Shown here piece by piece: positions 1 through 6,750 of a stretch of DNA of 11,078 bases (positions are counted from its first letter, which is position 1; every line of letters starts with the position of its first letter). The position numbers and the translations under genes were made by a program. This stretch comes from JARDZI01 sp041639705 (lineage in GTDB: Bacteria > Bacillota > Clostridia > Clostridiales > Caloramatoraceae). The stretch is from contig JBEQBT010000100.1 in assembly GCA_041639705.1 (NCBI GenBank), positions 1 through 11,078 of the forward strand, in the 5' to 3' direction. The notes under the pieces are model-generated. The model worked only from the letters and a program-made list of their open reading frames with translations. It was not told where the DNA came from and made no database searches.

Positions 1-169
1 AAATTTGAAAAATTAATGAAAAATTCTTAATATTTTTGAAGAAAAAGTGGACAAGCAAAGTAGATTAGTTAAAAAAGTCACATTTATATAGTGAAATACC
101 GTTATTATGGTTTATATTAAGCTTGTCTAAATAAAAGTTAAAATAATAAAGTAATGTTTCTGGCATTAA

Positions 170-355
170 AATACACTTAGTAAGCGTCCCGGGATCTTAT
201 TGGATATAAAGGCTGGAATAGATGATTTAAGGCATAAACAAGAGACTGCAGAATTAAGACACTTTGCATTGGTTGAAAGGGTAACAAAGTTTGAGGAAAG
301 CAGCAAATAAGCTCACAAGAGAGTAGATAGGCTAGAAAAAAAAGGGAGTTGGTAG
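170..355 (+). pseudogene. Remnant of a small coiled-coil (possibly phage-type) protein
   Basis: Read in the frame of the GAT at 221, this stretch encodes a charged, heptad-like sequence (DDLRHKQETAELRH, then ERVTKFEESSK). It stops at a TAA (308-310) and resumes in the same frame with AHKRVDRLEKKGSW before a TAG at 353-355. No start codon with a ribosome binding site is visible; the frame opens after a stop at 167-169. The composition resembles the helical half of small phage proteins such as the XhlA/hemolysin type, but that is a resemblance only. A single substitution (for example GAA or CAA to TAA) would explain the internal stop. I read it as a decayed gene fragment. Confidence 0.4.
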
Positions 356-486
356 AATTATGTACACTATAGAACAAAAAATGGAAATGGTAAGCTGAAT
401 AACGGTATATAGCTCATCTTCCTCCCTGGTGTAATGTCGGGGATTTTTTATTTTGGAAATGTTTTTAAAGTATTATGAAATTATAT

Positions 487-641
487 TTATTTCGAGGACT
501 GAATTTTGTATTCCACAGGAATTAGTCCATTTAATTTGCTATTAATGTACTTGTTATGTAGTAATCGATAAAATGGTTAATTGCATGAAATCTTTAATAA
601 TAAAGCAGCTCTGTTTTCAATAACCAGAAGAAGTTTTCCAT
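487..641 (-). pseudogene. IS3-family transposase C-terminal remnant
   Basis: On the minus strand, starting at the ATG ending at 641, the translation reads MENFFWLLKTELLYY and then a stop. The catalytic-core end of IS3-family OrfB transposases typically reads MENFFGxLKxEL. Further along, FIDYY continues, after a one-base frameshift, into NKYINSKLNGLIPVEY, matching the family's closing YNNKRIxxKLNGLSPVEYR block, and ends at TAA (487-489). At least one nonsense codon and one frameshift separate the pieces. The upstream domain, including the first two DDE acidic residues, is absent, and no terminal inverted repeats are recognisable. It is a dead fragment marking an old insertion next to the protease cassette. 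Confidence 0.75.
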
Positions 642-750
642 CAAGTATAATTTTCACTAATTACAAATAATAACAAAAATTTCATGTTATGTCGTACAAA
701 AAATAGTGCCTTTATACATAAATCGTAATATAATATAACCATAAAATAAC

Positions 751-759
751 AAAGGAGGA
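751..759 (+). promoter_or_regulatory. Ribosome binding site of the metalloprotease gene
   Basis: AAAGGAGG lies about seven bases upstream of the ATG at 766, near-perfect complementarity to the 16S 3' end. A TATAAT at 729-734 could be a -10 box, but no convincing -35 hexamer stands at the right distance, so the promoter itself is not called. Confidence 0.8.
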
Positions 760-765
760 ATATAT

Positions 766-1431
766 ATGGGGAGGATATTGAAAAAATGTTTTTCAACAAT
801 TGTATTAACATTAATCATTTCTGCGTTACTTGTTCAAAGTGCTTTGGCAATTACAGATTTGGGTGAACTCCAATATTGGTATTCTAATGAATCAGCGATA
901 GGCTATTGGAACAGTAAAACTGTTAAAGTTGCTATAACCACTTCATCAAACAGCCAAATGCCTTCTGGTACTATAGTGGATCTAACGAATTCGGCATTTA
1001 ATGCTTGGGTTCCAAGTGAATCTTTAACTGGAGTTCAAGGAACACCTTCAGATTATAATTGGCTTTCTTATGGTATATCACGTTCTGAGGCCACAAATTT
1101 GGGGATGCCTGCTAATGCAGATGCTGCTACTTCATTTATAAGAACACTAACTGCAACTGCTACTCATTCAGGTTCAAGAAAGAATGTTTATTCTATTTCT
1201 AAAGCACTTACCTATTTCATATGGGACAGTCAAACTTCATCATATTCACAAACGAAGTGGAATGCAATTGGGGCTCATGAATTCGGTCACGCAAGCGGAT
1301 ATTTTGGTCATGATATTGATTCATCGTGGTCTAATTATTCACTTATGAACCCTTATACAAATGTTTATTTTGACTCTTGGGGTGTTACTAGTCCACAAAC
1401 ACGTGATGTGAATCATATGAGTGGTGTCTAA
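766..1431 (+). CDS. Secreted matrixin-like (metzincin) zinc metalloprotease
   Basis: The 221-residue product is predicted to be a secreted zinc endopeptidase. It has a classic Sec signal peptide: basic start (RILKK), hydrophobic core at about residues 9-25, and ALA before a likely cleavage after Ala28. The zinc site is HEFGHASGYFGHD at residues 171-183, where His171, His175 and probably His182 bind zinc and Glu172 is the general base. A Met-turn-like SLMNPY follows at 192-197. The canonical metzincin pattern HExxHxxGxxH would put the third ligand at 181, which here is Gly; the histidine is one residue later. There is no obvious propeptide or cysteine switch, and the mature protein (about 190 residues) is little more than the catalytic domain. 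The start is fixed by the strong ribosome binding site. A lipoprotein gene follows 34 bp downstream, probably in the same transcript. Substrate unknown. Confidence 0.82.
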   Translation: MGRILKKCFSTIVLTLIISALLVQSALAITDLGELQYWYSNESAIGYWNSKTVKVAITTSSNSQMPSGTIVDLTNSAFNAWVPSESLTGVQGTPSDYNWLSYGISRSEATNLGMPANADAATSFIRTLTATATHSGSRKNVYSISKALTYFIWDSQTSSYSQTKWNAIGAHEFGHASGYFGHDIDSSWSNYSLMNPYTNVYFDSWGVTSPQTRDVNHMSGV

Positions 1432-1465
1432 ATAAATTATTTAATATTTAAGGAGGATTTACATT

Positions 1466-2083
1466 ATGAAAAGATGGAAAGTTTCCGCTATAGTATTTTT
1501 AAGTATATTTGCTATCACATCTTGTTTTTCTTATTCTAATAGAGAAACAAATCAGCAAAAAGCTGCTAATAATTATATTACCACTACTGTTTATACTATG
1601 GATGTAAACCAATCATTAGAAGAATTCGCAAACAAAGGTATAAAGATTGAGGCTAGCTATAGGGATGGTTCGGCATCATTAGAAGAGATGAAAAATAATT
1701 CTGATAAAATTATTGATGGCATTGTAGAAAGTCAAGTTCAATTTAGCCCTATAAGTGTTGAGTCGACAATATCTGTCAAAAAAAATATTAAAGGAAACAA
1801 GTTTGATAAAATTAAAGTATATCAATTAGGAACAATTGGTGATTCAGAAGTTTTACAAGAGAATAAGAAATATGTATTATGTCTTGGTAATCAAGGTAAA
1901 CCTAATGAAAATATATATTATATAAAAGGTGGAATGCAAGGCATATTCCTAATAGATAACAATAATGTAGTAGCATATGATAATATAATGAAAAAGGATA
2001 TTGAGAAATTTGATAAAAATACAGTATTTACTAATGATAGTAACAGCCAGTATAATTCATTAATTGAATTTTTAAGTAAATAA
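1466..2083 (+). CDS. Putative lipoprotein of unknown function
   Basis: The 205-residue product begins with a type II signal peptide: MKRWK, a hydrophobic stretch at about residues 7-17, and the lipobox ITSC with lipidated Cys20, so it should be anchored on the outer face of the membrane. Residues 30-75 are polar. Residues 80-170 look like a compact beta-rich domain, with alternating strands around DGIVESQVQF, STISVKKNIKG, KIKVYQLG and NKKYVLCLG. Similar exported Firmicute domains exist, but I cannot assign a named family. AGGAGG sits 10 bp upstream of the ATG. It follows the metalloprotease by 34 bp and precedes a strong terminator, so the two form a likely bicistronic cassette. It could be a partner, inhibitor or immunity-type factor for the protease; that is inference from position only. 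Confidence 0.75.
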   Translation: MKRWKVSAIVFLSIFAITSCFSYSNRETNQQKAANNYITTTVYTMDVNQSLEEFANKGIKIEASYRDGSASLEEMKNNSDKIIDGIVESQVQFSPISVESTISVKKNIKGNKFDKIKVYQLGTIGDSEVLQENKKYVLCLGNQGKPNENIYYIKGGMQGIFLIDNNNVVAYDNIMKKDIEKFDKNTVFTNDSNSQYNSLIEFLSK

Positions 2084-2094
2084 AAAGTTTATAT

Positions 2095-2140
2095 AAATAT
2101 AAAGGTATTGTTGAATAGAATCATACCTTTATATTTTTTA
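2095..2140 (+). terminator. Rho-independent terminator after the protease/lipoprotein cassette
   Basis: A perfect 14-bp inverted repeat (2095-2108 and 2123-2136, core AAAGGTAT/ATACCTTT) encloses a 14-nt loop and ends in a T run at 2134-2139. It starts 11 bp after the lipoprotein stop codon. The A/T-rich symmetry might let it act on the other strand too. Confidence 0.85.
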
Positions 2141-2145
2141 TATAT

Positions 2146-2328
2146 TCAAGAAGTTTAAGCTACGTTGGAGATATTGCAGGATTTGTAGCCTACATTCAAA
2201 ACATGGGAGTGAGGTTCCAAGGAGAACTCAAACGATTCTATGTCACAAGCTTCCGAAACTACCTAATTGAGAACCAGTACGAGATAGCAACCATCAACAA
2301 GAAAATCAAAAGTCTACAATCATTCAAT
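2146..2328 (+). pseudogene. Tyrosine recombinase/integrase N-terminal fragment
   Basis: An open frame with no proper start encodes SYVGDIAGFVAYIQNMGV, then ELKRFYVTSFRNYLIENQ and IATINKKIKSLQSFN. This is the pattern of the N-terminal SAM-like core-binding domain of phage/XerD-type tyrosine recombinases. The catalytic domain with its R-H-R-Y residues is absent. At about 2323-2328 the frame passes without a break into an RHS-type sequence. The ATG at 2203 lies inside the domain and has no good ribosome binding site, so I do not call an expressed gene. It begins immediately after the terminator of the preceding cassette. Confidence 0.6.
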
Positions 2329-2388
2329 CCTGAATGGGGTAGATTCATAAATGCTGATGGCTATGGTGGGAATCAACCACTAGGGTTT
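2326..2388 (+). pseudogene. RHS-repeat core-domain fragment fused to the recombinase scrap
   Basis: The frame continuing from the recombinase fragment reads NPEWGRFINADGYGGNQPLG. This matches the conserved block of RHS-repeat-associated core domains, which usually read Y(N/D)PxxGRFxxxDxxxG in front of the toxin tip. Only about 20 residues remain. The frame then runs on into the 3' end of the antisense recQ gene before stopping at 2421. It is a remnant, joined head to tail to an unrelated gene remnant. Confidence 0.55.
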
Positions 2389-2389
2389 A

Positions 2390-4528
2390 TTACGTATTTC
2401 CAAAATCTTTTCTATGTTTAAAAATAACTGCCTTTATCATAAGGTAATCAACCTCCTCGGGAAGCTCATCTTTTATAGGTTTTAATCTACCAGTATTAAG
2501 CCTTTTTATTACATCAAGAATCAACTGCTCGTATTTTAGAGATATTATACCGTCCAAATTAACATCCATACCTTCCTCAGCGCACCTCATTATATGCTGC
2601 TGGACCGTTGATAGTGTCAGCTCTCTTTCAACAGCAATTTCATCAACCGTCTTCCCTCCTTTATAGCTGTTTAGAGTTATTACATGGCTTGGAATATCAT
2701 CCTTTTTTTTATGTTTTATATCTTCAGTTTTACTAGGATATAATTCTAGTCCATGATCTATGGCATACTTTGCAATAAGAGATATGAATTTTTCTCCGTA
2801 TCGTCTGAGCTTTTCTTCTCCAACACCCTTTATGCTTAAGAATTGCTCGGAATCAGATGGAAGATGCTTGCACATTTCACTTAATGTGTTATCTGAGAAT
2901 ATAATATATGGAGGAACCTTCTCAACCTCAGCAATTTCCTTTCTTAACCTTCTTAAAACCTCAAAGAGTGTATCATCTACCTCCTGTATAACTTCAACCT
3001 TTCTTTCAATCTTCTGGAACACCTTTTTCTCCCCCTTAAGTACGGGGTGTGCCTTTGACTTAAGCTTAACCACAGGATATTGTCCTTCAGTAAGTCCAAG
3101 ATAATCCTCTGCTATTAGTAGATTTATCATGTCACGAATATCCTTTATAGCAAACTGCTTCATTATGCCATAGGTCGACAGTTTATCAAGAGATGCATCC
3201 AGAATTTTCTTATTTCTCGAGCCCTTAAGTACCTCCGCAATAGTGGTAGTTCCATACCTTTCCCTAACCCTAACAACACAGGATATTATCATCTGTGCTT
3301 CAAGAGTTATATCTACTAGTACTCTATCATCAAGGCAAGTACTGCAGTTTCCACAATTATCAGGGACGTTTTCCTCACCGAAATATTCAAGAATATATTT
3401 TCTAATGCATTTTTGAGTATGACAGTAGTCCACAACCTCTTGAAGTTTTTTATACTCATTGCTTTTCCTTAATGGGTTCTGTATACTCTGTTCAATCATA
3501 TATTTTTGAACAATTACATCCTGTGCTCCAAATAATAATATACACTCACCTGGGTCTCCATCTCTTCCTGCACGTCCCGCCTCCTGATAATAGGCTTCCA
3601 TATTTTTAGGCATGTTGTGGTGTATAACAAATCTAACATTTGACTTGTCAATTCCCATTCCAAATGCATTTGTGGCAATCATTATATCTACTCTGTCATA
3701 GAGAAAATTTTCCTGGCTGTCTTTTCTAGCATCATCCTTCATACCTGCGTGATATTTACCAACTGAATAACCCTTTAAAATAAGGTATTCATATAAACTG
3801 TCAACCTCTCGTCTTGTAGCAGCATATATGATTCCTGCTTGATTTTTTTTACTCTTTAAATAATTTAGTATAAAGTCTTTTTTATTTTGATCACGAACTA
3901 CAGAAAAATAGAGATTTTCCCTGTCAAAGCCTGTAACAAAAACTCCTGGATTAATTAGGTTCAGAAGATTTATTACATCCTCCTTTACCTCAAGGGTTGC
4001 TGTTGCAGTGAAAGCTGCAACAATAGGACGTTTATTAAGTTCTTGAATAAAGTTTGGAATTAGCTTGTAGCTTGGCCTGAAATCATGTCCCCATTGTGAT
4101 ACGCAGTGGGCTTCGTCAACAGCAATGAGTGAAATTTCAAGCTCGTTAAATATATCTGAGAACCCCTGGGAGTCAAGTCGTTCTGGAGCAATATAGAGTA
4201 TTTTTGTTTCCCCATTTTTAGCTGCTTGCACCCTCTCAAATACTTCCTTTGATGTAAGAGAACTATTTATAAATGATGCAGGAATTCCAATTCCATCAAG
4301 TGAATCCACCTGATCCTTCATAAGTGATATAAGTGGAGAAATAACTACAGTAATTCCTGGCAGCAGCATTGCAGGTATCTGAAAACATATTGATTTACCT
4401 GCTCCTGTTGGCATTATTACAAATGTATCCTTGCCAGACAAAATGCTTTCTATGACCTTTTCTTGTCCTCCTCTAAAGGAGGTATATCCATAGTATTTCT
4501 TAAGTATTTCATGAGCCTTTTGTAACAT
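2390..4528 (-). CDS. recQ: ATP-dependent DNA helicase RecQ
   Basis: The 712-residue product is a 3'-5' DNA helicase of superfamily 2 that acts in recombination repair and replication-fork processing. Visible in order: Q-motif region at 13-26; Walker A PTGAGKS at 40-46; DEAH box at 138-141 followed by the RecQ aromatic-rich loop HCVSQWGHDFRPSY; motif VI QEAGRAGRDG at 315-324; RQC zinc-site cysteines 374, 392, 395 and 398 in the CGNCSTC context; HRDC domain at about 517-590; and a C-terminal helix-turn-helix extension at about 613-705 common in Firmicute RecQs. All key residues are present, so it should be active. The ATG has AAAGGAG seven bases upstream. The gene is preceded by a long structured leader and a promoter at 4713-4741. 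Its 3' end overlaps the recombinase/RHS scrap on the opposite strand. Confidence 0.96.
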   Translation of the reverse strand: MLQKAHEILKKYYGYTSFRGGQEKVIESILSGKDTFVIMPTGAGKSICFQIPAMLLPGITVVISPLISLMKDQVDSLDGIGIPASFINSSLTSKEVFERVQAAKNGETKILYIAPERLDSQGFSDIFNELEISLIAVDEAHCVSQWGHDFRPSYKLIPNFIQELNKRPIVAAFTATATLEVKEDVINLLNLINPGVFVTGFDRENLYFSVVRDQNKKDFILNYLKSKKNQAGIIYAATRREVDSLYEYLILKGYSVGKYHAGMKDDARKDSQENFLYDRVDIMIATNAFGMGIDKSNVRFVIHHNMPKNMEAYYQEAGRAGRDGDPGECILLFGAQDVIVQKYMIEQSIQNPLRKSNEYKKLQEVVDYCHTQKCIRKYILEYFGEENVPDNCGNCSTCLDDRVLVDITLEAQMIISCVVRVRERYGTTTIAEVLKGSRNKKILDASLDKLSTYGIMKQFAIKDIRDMINLLIAEDYLGLTEGQYPVVKLKSKAHPVLKGEKKVFQKIERKVEVIQEVDDTLFEVLRRLRKEIAEVEKVPPYIIFSDNTLSEMCKHLPSDSEQFLSIKGVGEEKLRRYGEKFISLIAKYAIDHGLELYPSKTEDIKHKKKDDIPSHVITLNSYKGGKTVDEIAVERELTLSTVQQHIMRCAEEGMDVNLDGIISLKYEQLILDVIKRLNTGRLKPIKDELPEEVDYLMIKAVIFKHRKDFGNT

Positions 4529-4565
4529 AGTAATGCTCCTTTATTTAAATTTATTAATTTCTAAG

Positions 4566-4656
4566 ACTCCACCTTCTATAAGGTGGAGTTTCCACTTTTT
4601 GCTTCAGGTGGGGTAGAGTCCCCACCTGAAGTCTCGATGTTTAGCTTTAGCTGAAC
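4566..4656 (-). other. Three tandem stem-loops in the recQ leader
   Basis: Three inverted repeats lie in a row. Stem 1 is 10 bp, perfect (ACTCCACCTT at 4566-4575 with AAGGTGGAGT at 4580-4589, 4-nt loop). Stem 2 is 12 bp, perfect (CTTCAGGTGGGG at 4602-4613 with its complement at 4620-4631, 6-nt loop). Stem 3 is 8 bp with one G-U pair (4639-4646 with 4649-4656). Stems 1 and 2 are GC-rich against an AT-rich background. No adjacent T run makes them obvious terminators for the minus-strand transcript. They lie between the likely recQ promoter and the recQ start. Alternatives are a 5'-UTR regulatory RNA, or the right-end/guide-RNA scaffold of a lost IS200/IS605 element, which often carries such consecutive hairpins. 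Confidence 0.7.
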
Positions 4657-4712
4657 GAGTTCACTAAAGATTATATCCATAAAACTGCATAATTAATATT
4701 ATACATTATATT

Positions 4713-4741
4713 TTTATATAATCCACTAACAAACAAGTCAA
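4713..4741 (-). promoter_or_regulatory. Probable sigma-A promoter for recQ
   Basis: On the minus strand, TTGACT (4736-4741) and TATAAA (4713-4718) are separated by exactly 17 bp. This is the best housekeeping-type promoter match I found in the window. Transcription would start near 4706 and give a leader of about 178 nt, containing the three stem-loops, before the recQ start codon. Confidence 0.7.
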
Positions 4742-4772
4742 GTCTTAATATAGAAAGGATCCTTTAACATTT

Positions 4773-5171
4773 TTAGATAAGTGTAATATTTGTACCAGGT
4801 TCATTTGCCCTAAGCTGTGCACCTATAGTTAAAATAATAAATCCTACTAAACTAATGATTGAGCCTGAGGTTATATAAATATTTGGAATAATAGAGCTAC
4901 TGGATTGGCCTGATTGTATACTTTGAACCCTTTGGTTAAATCTGGCTATTGCAATGTAAGTTAACAAAACAATACCAAATACACGAATCCAGCTTGATAA
5001 GGCTGTTAACTGTGCTGGATTTAACTGAGTAGCATTTGTTTCAGGCTTAGGTTGTATTTCCAATTCCAACTCTTCAGATTGTTTTGCAGATGTATAAAAC
5101 ACTAAATACCCCATAATCAAAATAATGGCAGCAGTTTCTTCAAGCTTTATTAAATCAATTTCACGAGGCAA
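4773..5171 (-). CDS. Small three-TM membrane protein of unknown function
   Basis: The 132-residue product has three hydrophobic segments at about residues 13-28, 60-77 and 97-119. They are separated by a polar acidic linker (about 30-58) and a serine/glutamine-rich linker (about 80-95). I do not recognise a family. The start codon is TTG, not ATG (minus strand, 5169-5171). It is supported by GGAGGTG ending about five bases upstream and by the lack of any other in-frame start with a ribosome binding site; the first in-frame ATG is at residue 20, inside the first membrane segment. CATACTA upstream (about 5198-5204, minus strand) resembles a sporulation-sigma -10 element, but no matching -35 is seen. 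No clear terminator lies between this gene and the recQ promoter, so some read-through into recQ is possible. Confidence 0.65.
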   Translation of the reverse strand: MPREIDLIKLEETAAIILIMGYLVFYTSAKQSEELELEIQPKPETNATQLNPAQLTALSSWIRVFGIVLLTYIAIARFNQRVQSIQSGQSSSSIIPNIYITSGSIISLVGFIILTIGAQLRANEPGTNITLI

Positions 5172-5401
5172 AATACCACCTCCTTATTTCATTATATAGT
5201 ATGATAAATAAAAAAAAGTGTTATTTTCCACAAAATATATTAACATTCAAAAATATATAAACTAATATGTATAACCGTGGAGAACTTGGAATTAAGTTGT
5301 TGAAATAAATTTGAATGAACTTAGAAAGCAATTCATAGTTTTATATATAGTAATATTTTGATAGTATTTTTGACTTTATTCACTGGAAAGGGGAGGAGGA
5401 C

Positions 5402-5485
5402 ATGGGAAATAAAAAACAATCAAAACCAAAGTCAACACCAAAGGGTAACCAGAAGGTACCTAAAAAGTCGGACAAGAAAAAATAA
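5402..5485 (+). CDS. 27-residue lysine-rich mini-protein
   Basis: An ATG at 5402 follows a very strong ribosome binding site (GGGGAGGAGG, two to three bases before the ATG). It opens a 27-codon frame ending at TAA 5483-5485. The peptide starts MGNKKQSKPKSTPKGN and ends in KKSDKKK. It is highly basic (about 11 lysines), with prolines, serines and no hydrophobic segment, so it is probably disordered and nucleic-acid or polyanion binding. I do not recognise a family. Small basic proteins of this kind occur among clostridial spore and nucleoid factors, but nothing here proves that role. It stands alone, with about 230 bp before it and 190 bp after it. The main argument for a real gene is the quality of its translation start. 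Confidence 0.5.
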   Translation: MGNKKQSKPKSTPKGNQKVPKKSDKKK

Positions 5486-5616
5486 GCATTATGATTTATT
5501 ATATTAACATTTTAATAGTTACTTAGGGCTGATTTATTCATTAAAAAGGATAGGGAGCCCAATTTTTTTGTCACTTGTGATAAAATTTCCACTTTTGATG
5601 TCATTAACCTATTAAG

Positions 5617-5645
5617 TTTACATTTTTTTTATGTTATGCTATTAA
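5617..5645 (+). promoter_or_regulatory. Possible sigma-A promoter for the gene at 5676
   Basis: TTTACA (5617-5622) and TATTAA (5640-5645) are 17 bp apart, and TG at 5637-5638 gives an extended -10. Transcription would begin around 5652, just ahead of the ribosome binding site. The -10 matches only four of six consensus bases. Confidence 0.45.
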
Positions 5646-5675
5646 TGGAAACATAAAAGAAAGGTGAGTAAGTTT

Positions 5676-6623
5676 ATGAAAGTACTAAAATCTGCATGGA
5701 AGCTTATAATATTGATTTTAATAATAGGGTTTGGACTACTTTATTATGCAAGCAATAAAGTCGAAGATAAATATCAAGCAGCTATAGCTTCAATGAATAA
5801 TGGTGAGTGGAGCAAAGCTGTCAACTTAATAATTGAAACACCCCATTATAAAGAGGCATCTGAATTATATATTTATATGTATCCTCATAAGCTTTTTTAT
5901 TCCGAGTATACAACTGAAGCTGATCAAATAAAAGGCTTTAATAATGCAGCAAATTATATCAAGCTGGAAAGTGATAAATTAAAAAGTACTAATTCTGAAA
6001 AATATATTGTAGAACTAAAAGAACTTGAAAAGGTTTTAAACTTCAAAGTTCTGGAACTAAATGCAAAAATATTGGACGAGCCTGTGAAAAAAAATCTTGA
6101 TGAGAGTGTTGAATTAATTAAAAAAGGTAATTATCAGGACGCATTGCTAAAGCTTCAGTTAATTAGTAATGACAGTATATATGGAACTGATAAGCAGGAA
6201 ATAGTAAAATATATTACTCTTTTATCTGCCATCCCATCTAATGATTTAAATGTCATAACAAATGGTATAACAGAACTTAATCCTAATTATGCCGGGGTAT
6301 TAGCCCAGGAAATAAAAATAACAGTTCAAACATATGTAGATATAACAAAATGGAATGAAATATACAATGCAAAAAAGACAAATATTGCAGGAGTTACAAA
6401 TACAAACCAGAGCACTAACACATCTCAGAGTGTTCAAAATACAAATACAGTTAAAGTTAAGTCTGTGGAAGTTGGAATGAAAAGGGAAGAAGTTATTGGA
6501 ATATTAGGCAATCCTATTTCAAATAATAAAATATCAAATAAATATGGAAATTATGAAGAAATGATATACAGCAGCAATAGATTCCTATATCTTGAAAATA
6601 ATATAGTAACAGTAGTAAAATAA
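5676..6623 (+). CDS. Membrane-anchored protein with TPR-like region and SmpA/BamE-like C-terminal domain
   Basis: The 315-residue product has one N-terminal membrane anchor (about residues 8-25) after a basic start. Its bulk is therefore probably outside the cell. Residues 30-75 and 140-175 resemble TPR-like helix pairs (AIASMNNGEWSKAVNLI; ELIKKGNYQDALLKLQ). An Asn/Thr/Ser/Gln-rich linker follows at about 240-257. The last 55 residues (VGMKREEVIGILGNP to the end) resemble the SmpA/OmlA/BamE fold, which reads GMtxxeVxxxLGxP in known members. In Firmicutes this fold occurs in exported proteins with no assigned role. I chose ATG 5676 rather than GTG 5664: AAGGTGA lies 8 bp before the ATG, while the GTG overlaps that ribosome binding site. 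A strong hairpin follows directly, so the gene is monocistronic. Confidence 0.75.
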   Translation: MKVLKSAWKLIILILIIGFGLLYYASNKVEDKYQAAIASMNNGEWSKAVNLIIETPHYKEASELYIYMYPHKLFYSEYTTEADQIKGFNNAANYIKLESDKLKSTNSEKYIVELKELEKVLNFKVLELNAKILDEPVKKNLDESVELIKKGNYQDALLKLQLISNDSIYGTDKQEIVKYITLLSAIPSNDLNVITNGITELNPNYAGVLAQEIKITVQTYVDITKWNEIYNAKKTNIAGVTNTNQSTNTSQSVQNTNTVKVKSVEVGMKREEVIGILGNPISNNKISNKYGNYEEMIYSSNRFLYLENNIVTVVK

Positions 6624-6669
6624 TTTAGAGTGCAGTTTTTAAAAGTTAAGACTGCACTCTAAATTATTT
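6618..6669 (+). terminator. Long hairpin terminator overlapping the stop codon
   Basis: A perfect 19-bp inverted repeat (6618-6636 and 6651-6669, core AGAGTGCAGT/ACTGCACTCT) has a 14-nt loop. The TAA stop codon at 6621-6623 lies inside the left arm. The tail is T-rich but not an uninterrupted T run, so it may also act as an mRNA 3' stabiliser. Confidence 0.75.
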
Positions 6670-6750
6670 CTATAAACTTAACTGCTAATGACATAGCTTA
6701 AGAAAACAAGTAATAAAATAATATATAGCAGTTTATAAAGGGTAATAAAG

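Larger units (their letters stand above)
1..765. other. Gene-free left flank with mobile-element debris
   Basis: Apart from the two remnants listed separately, no gene can be supported. A nine-codon tail ending at TAA 28-30 could be the end of an upstream gene. A short frame, ATG 360 to TGA 398 (12 codons), has only a weak ribosome binding site. A modest hairpin (TCCC about 427 with GGGGA about 439) followed by T6 at about 443-449 may be a leftover terminator of the coiled-coil remnant. Confidence 0.5.

Noticed and set aside
177..377. Minus-strand 66-codon open frame
   Set aside because: It lies antisense to the coiled-coil remnant, has no ribosome binding site and shows no recognisable sequence.
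96..408. An 11-bp perfect inverted repeat, ATACCGTTATT (96-106) and AATAACGGTAT (398-408), flanking the coiled-coil remnant
   Set aside because: It could be element ends, but the arms do not extend beyond 11 bp, no target duplication is seen, and such a match is not very unlikely by chance in AT-rich sequence of this length.
2203..2421. A 72-residue protein starting at ATG 2203
   Set aside because: The recombinase-like sequence begins well before this ATG, the ATG lacks a good ribosome binding site and the frame ends inside recQ; treated as pseudogene fragments.
2760..3104. Plus-strand 114-codon open frame inside recQ
   Set aside because: Antisense shadow of a clear recQ coding region, with no ribosome binding site.
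4754..4765. 12-bp palindrome AAAGGATCCTTT after the three-TM gene
   Set aside because: It has no loop and no T run, so it is a poor terminator; too short to claim as an operator.
5198..5204. CATACTA as a sporulation-sigma -10 element for the three-TM gene
   Set aside because: No matching -35 element at the required spacing; in AT-rich intergenic DNA the heptamer alone is weak evidence.
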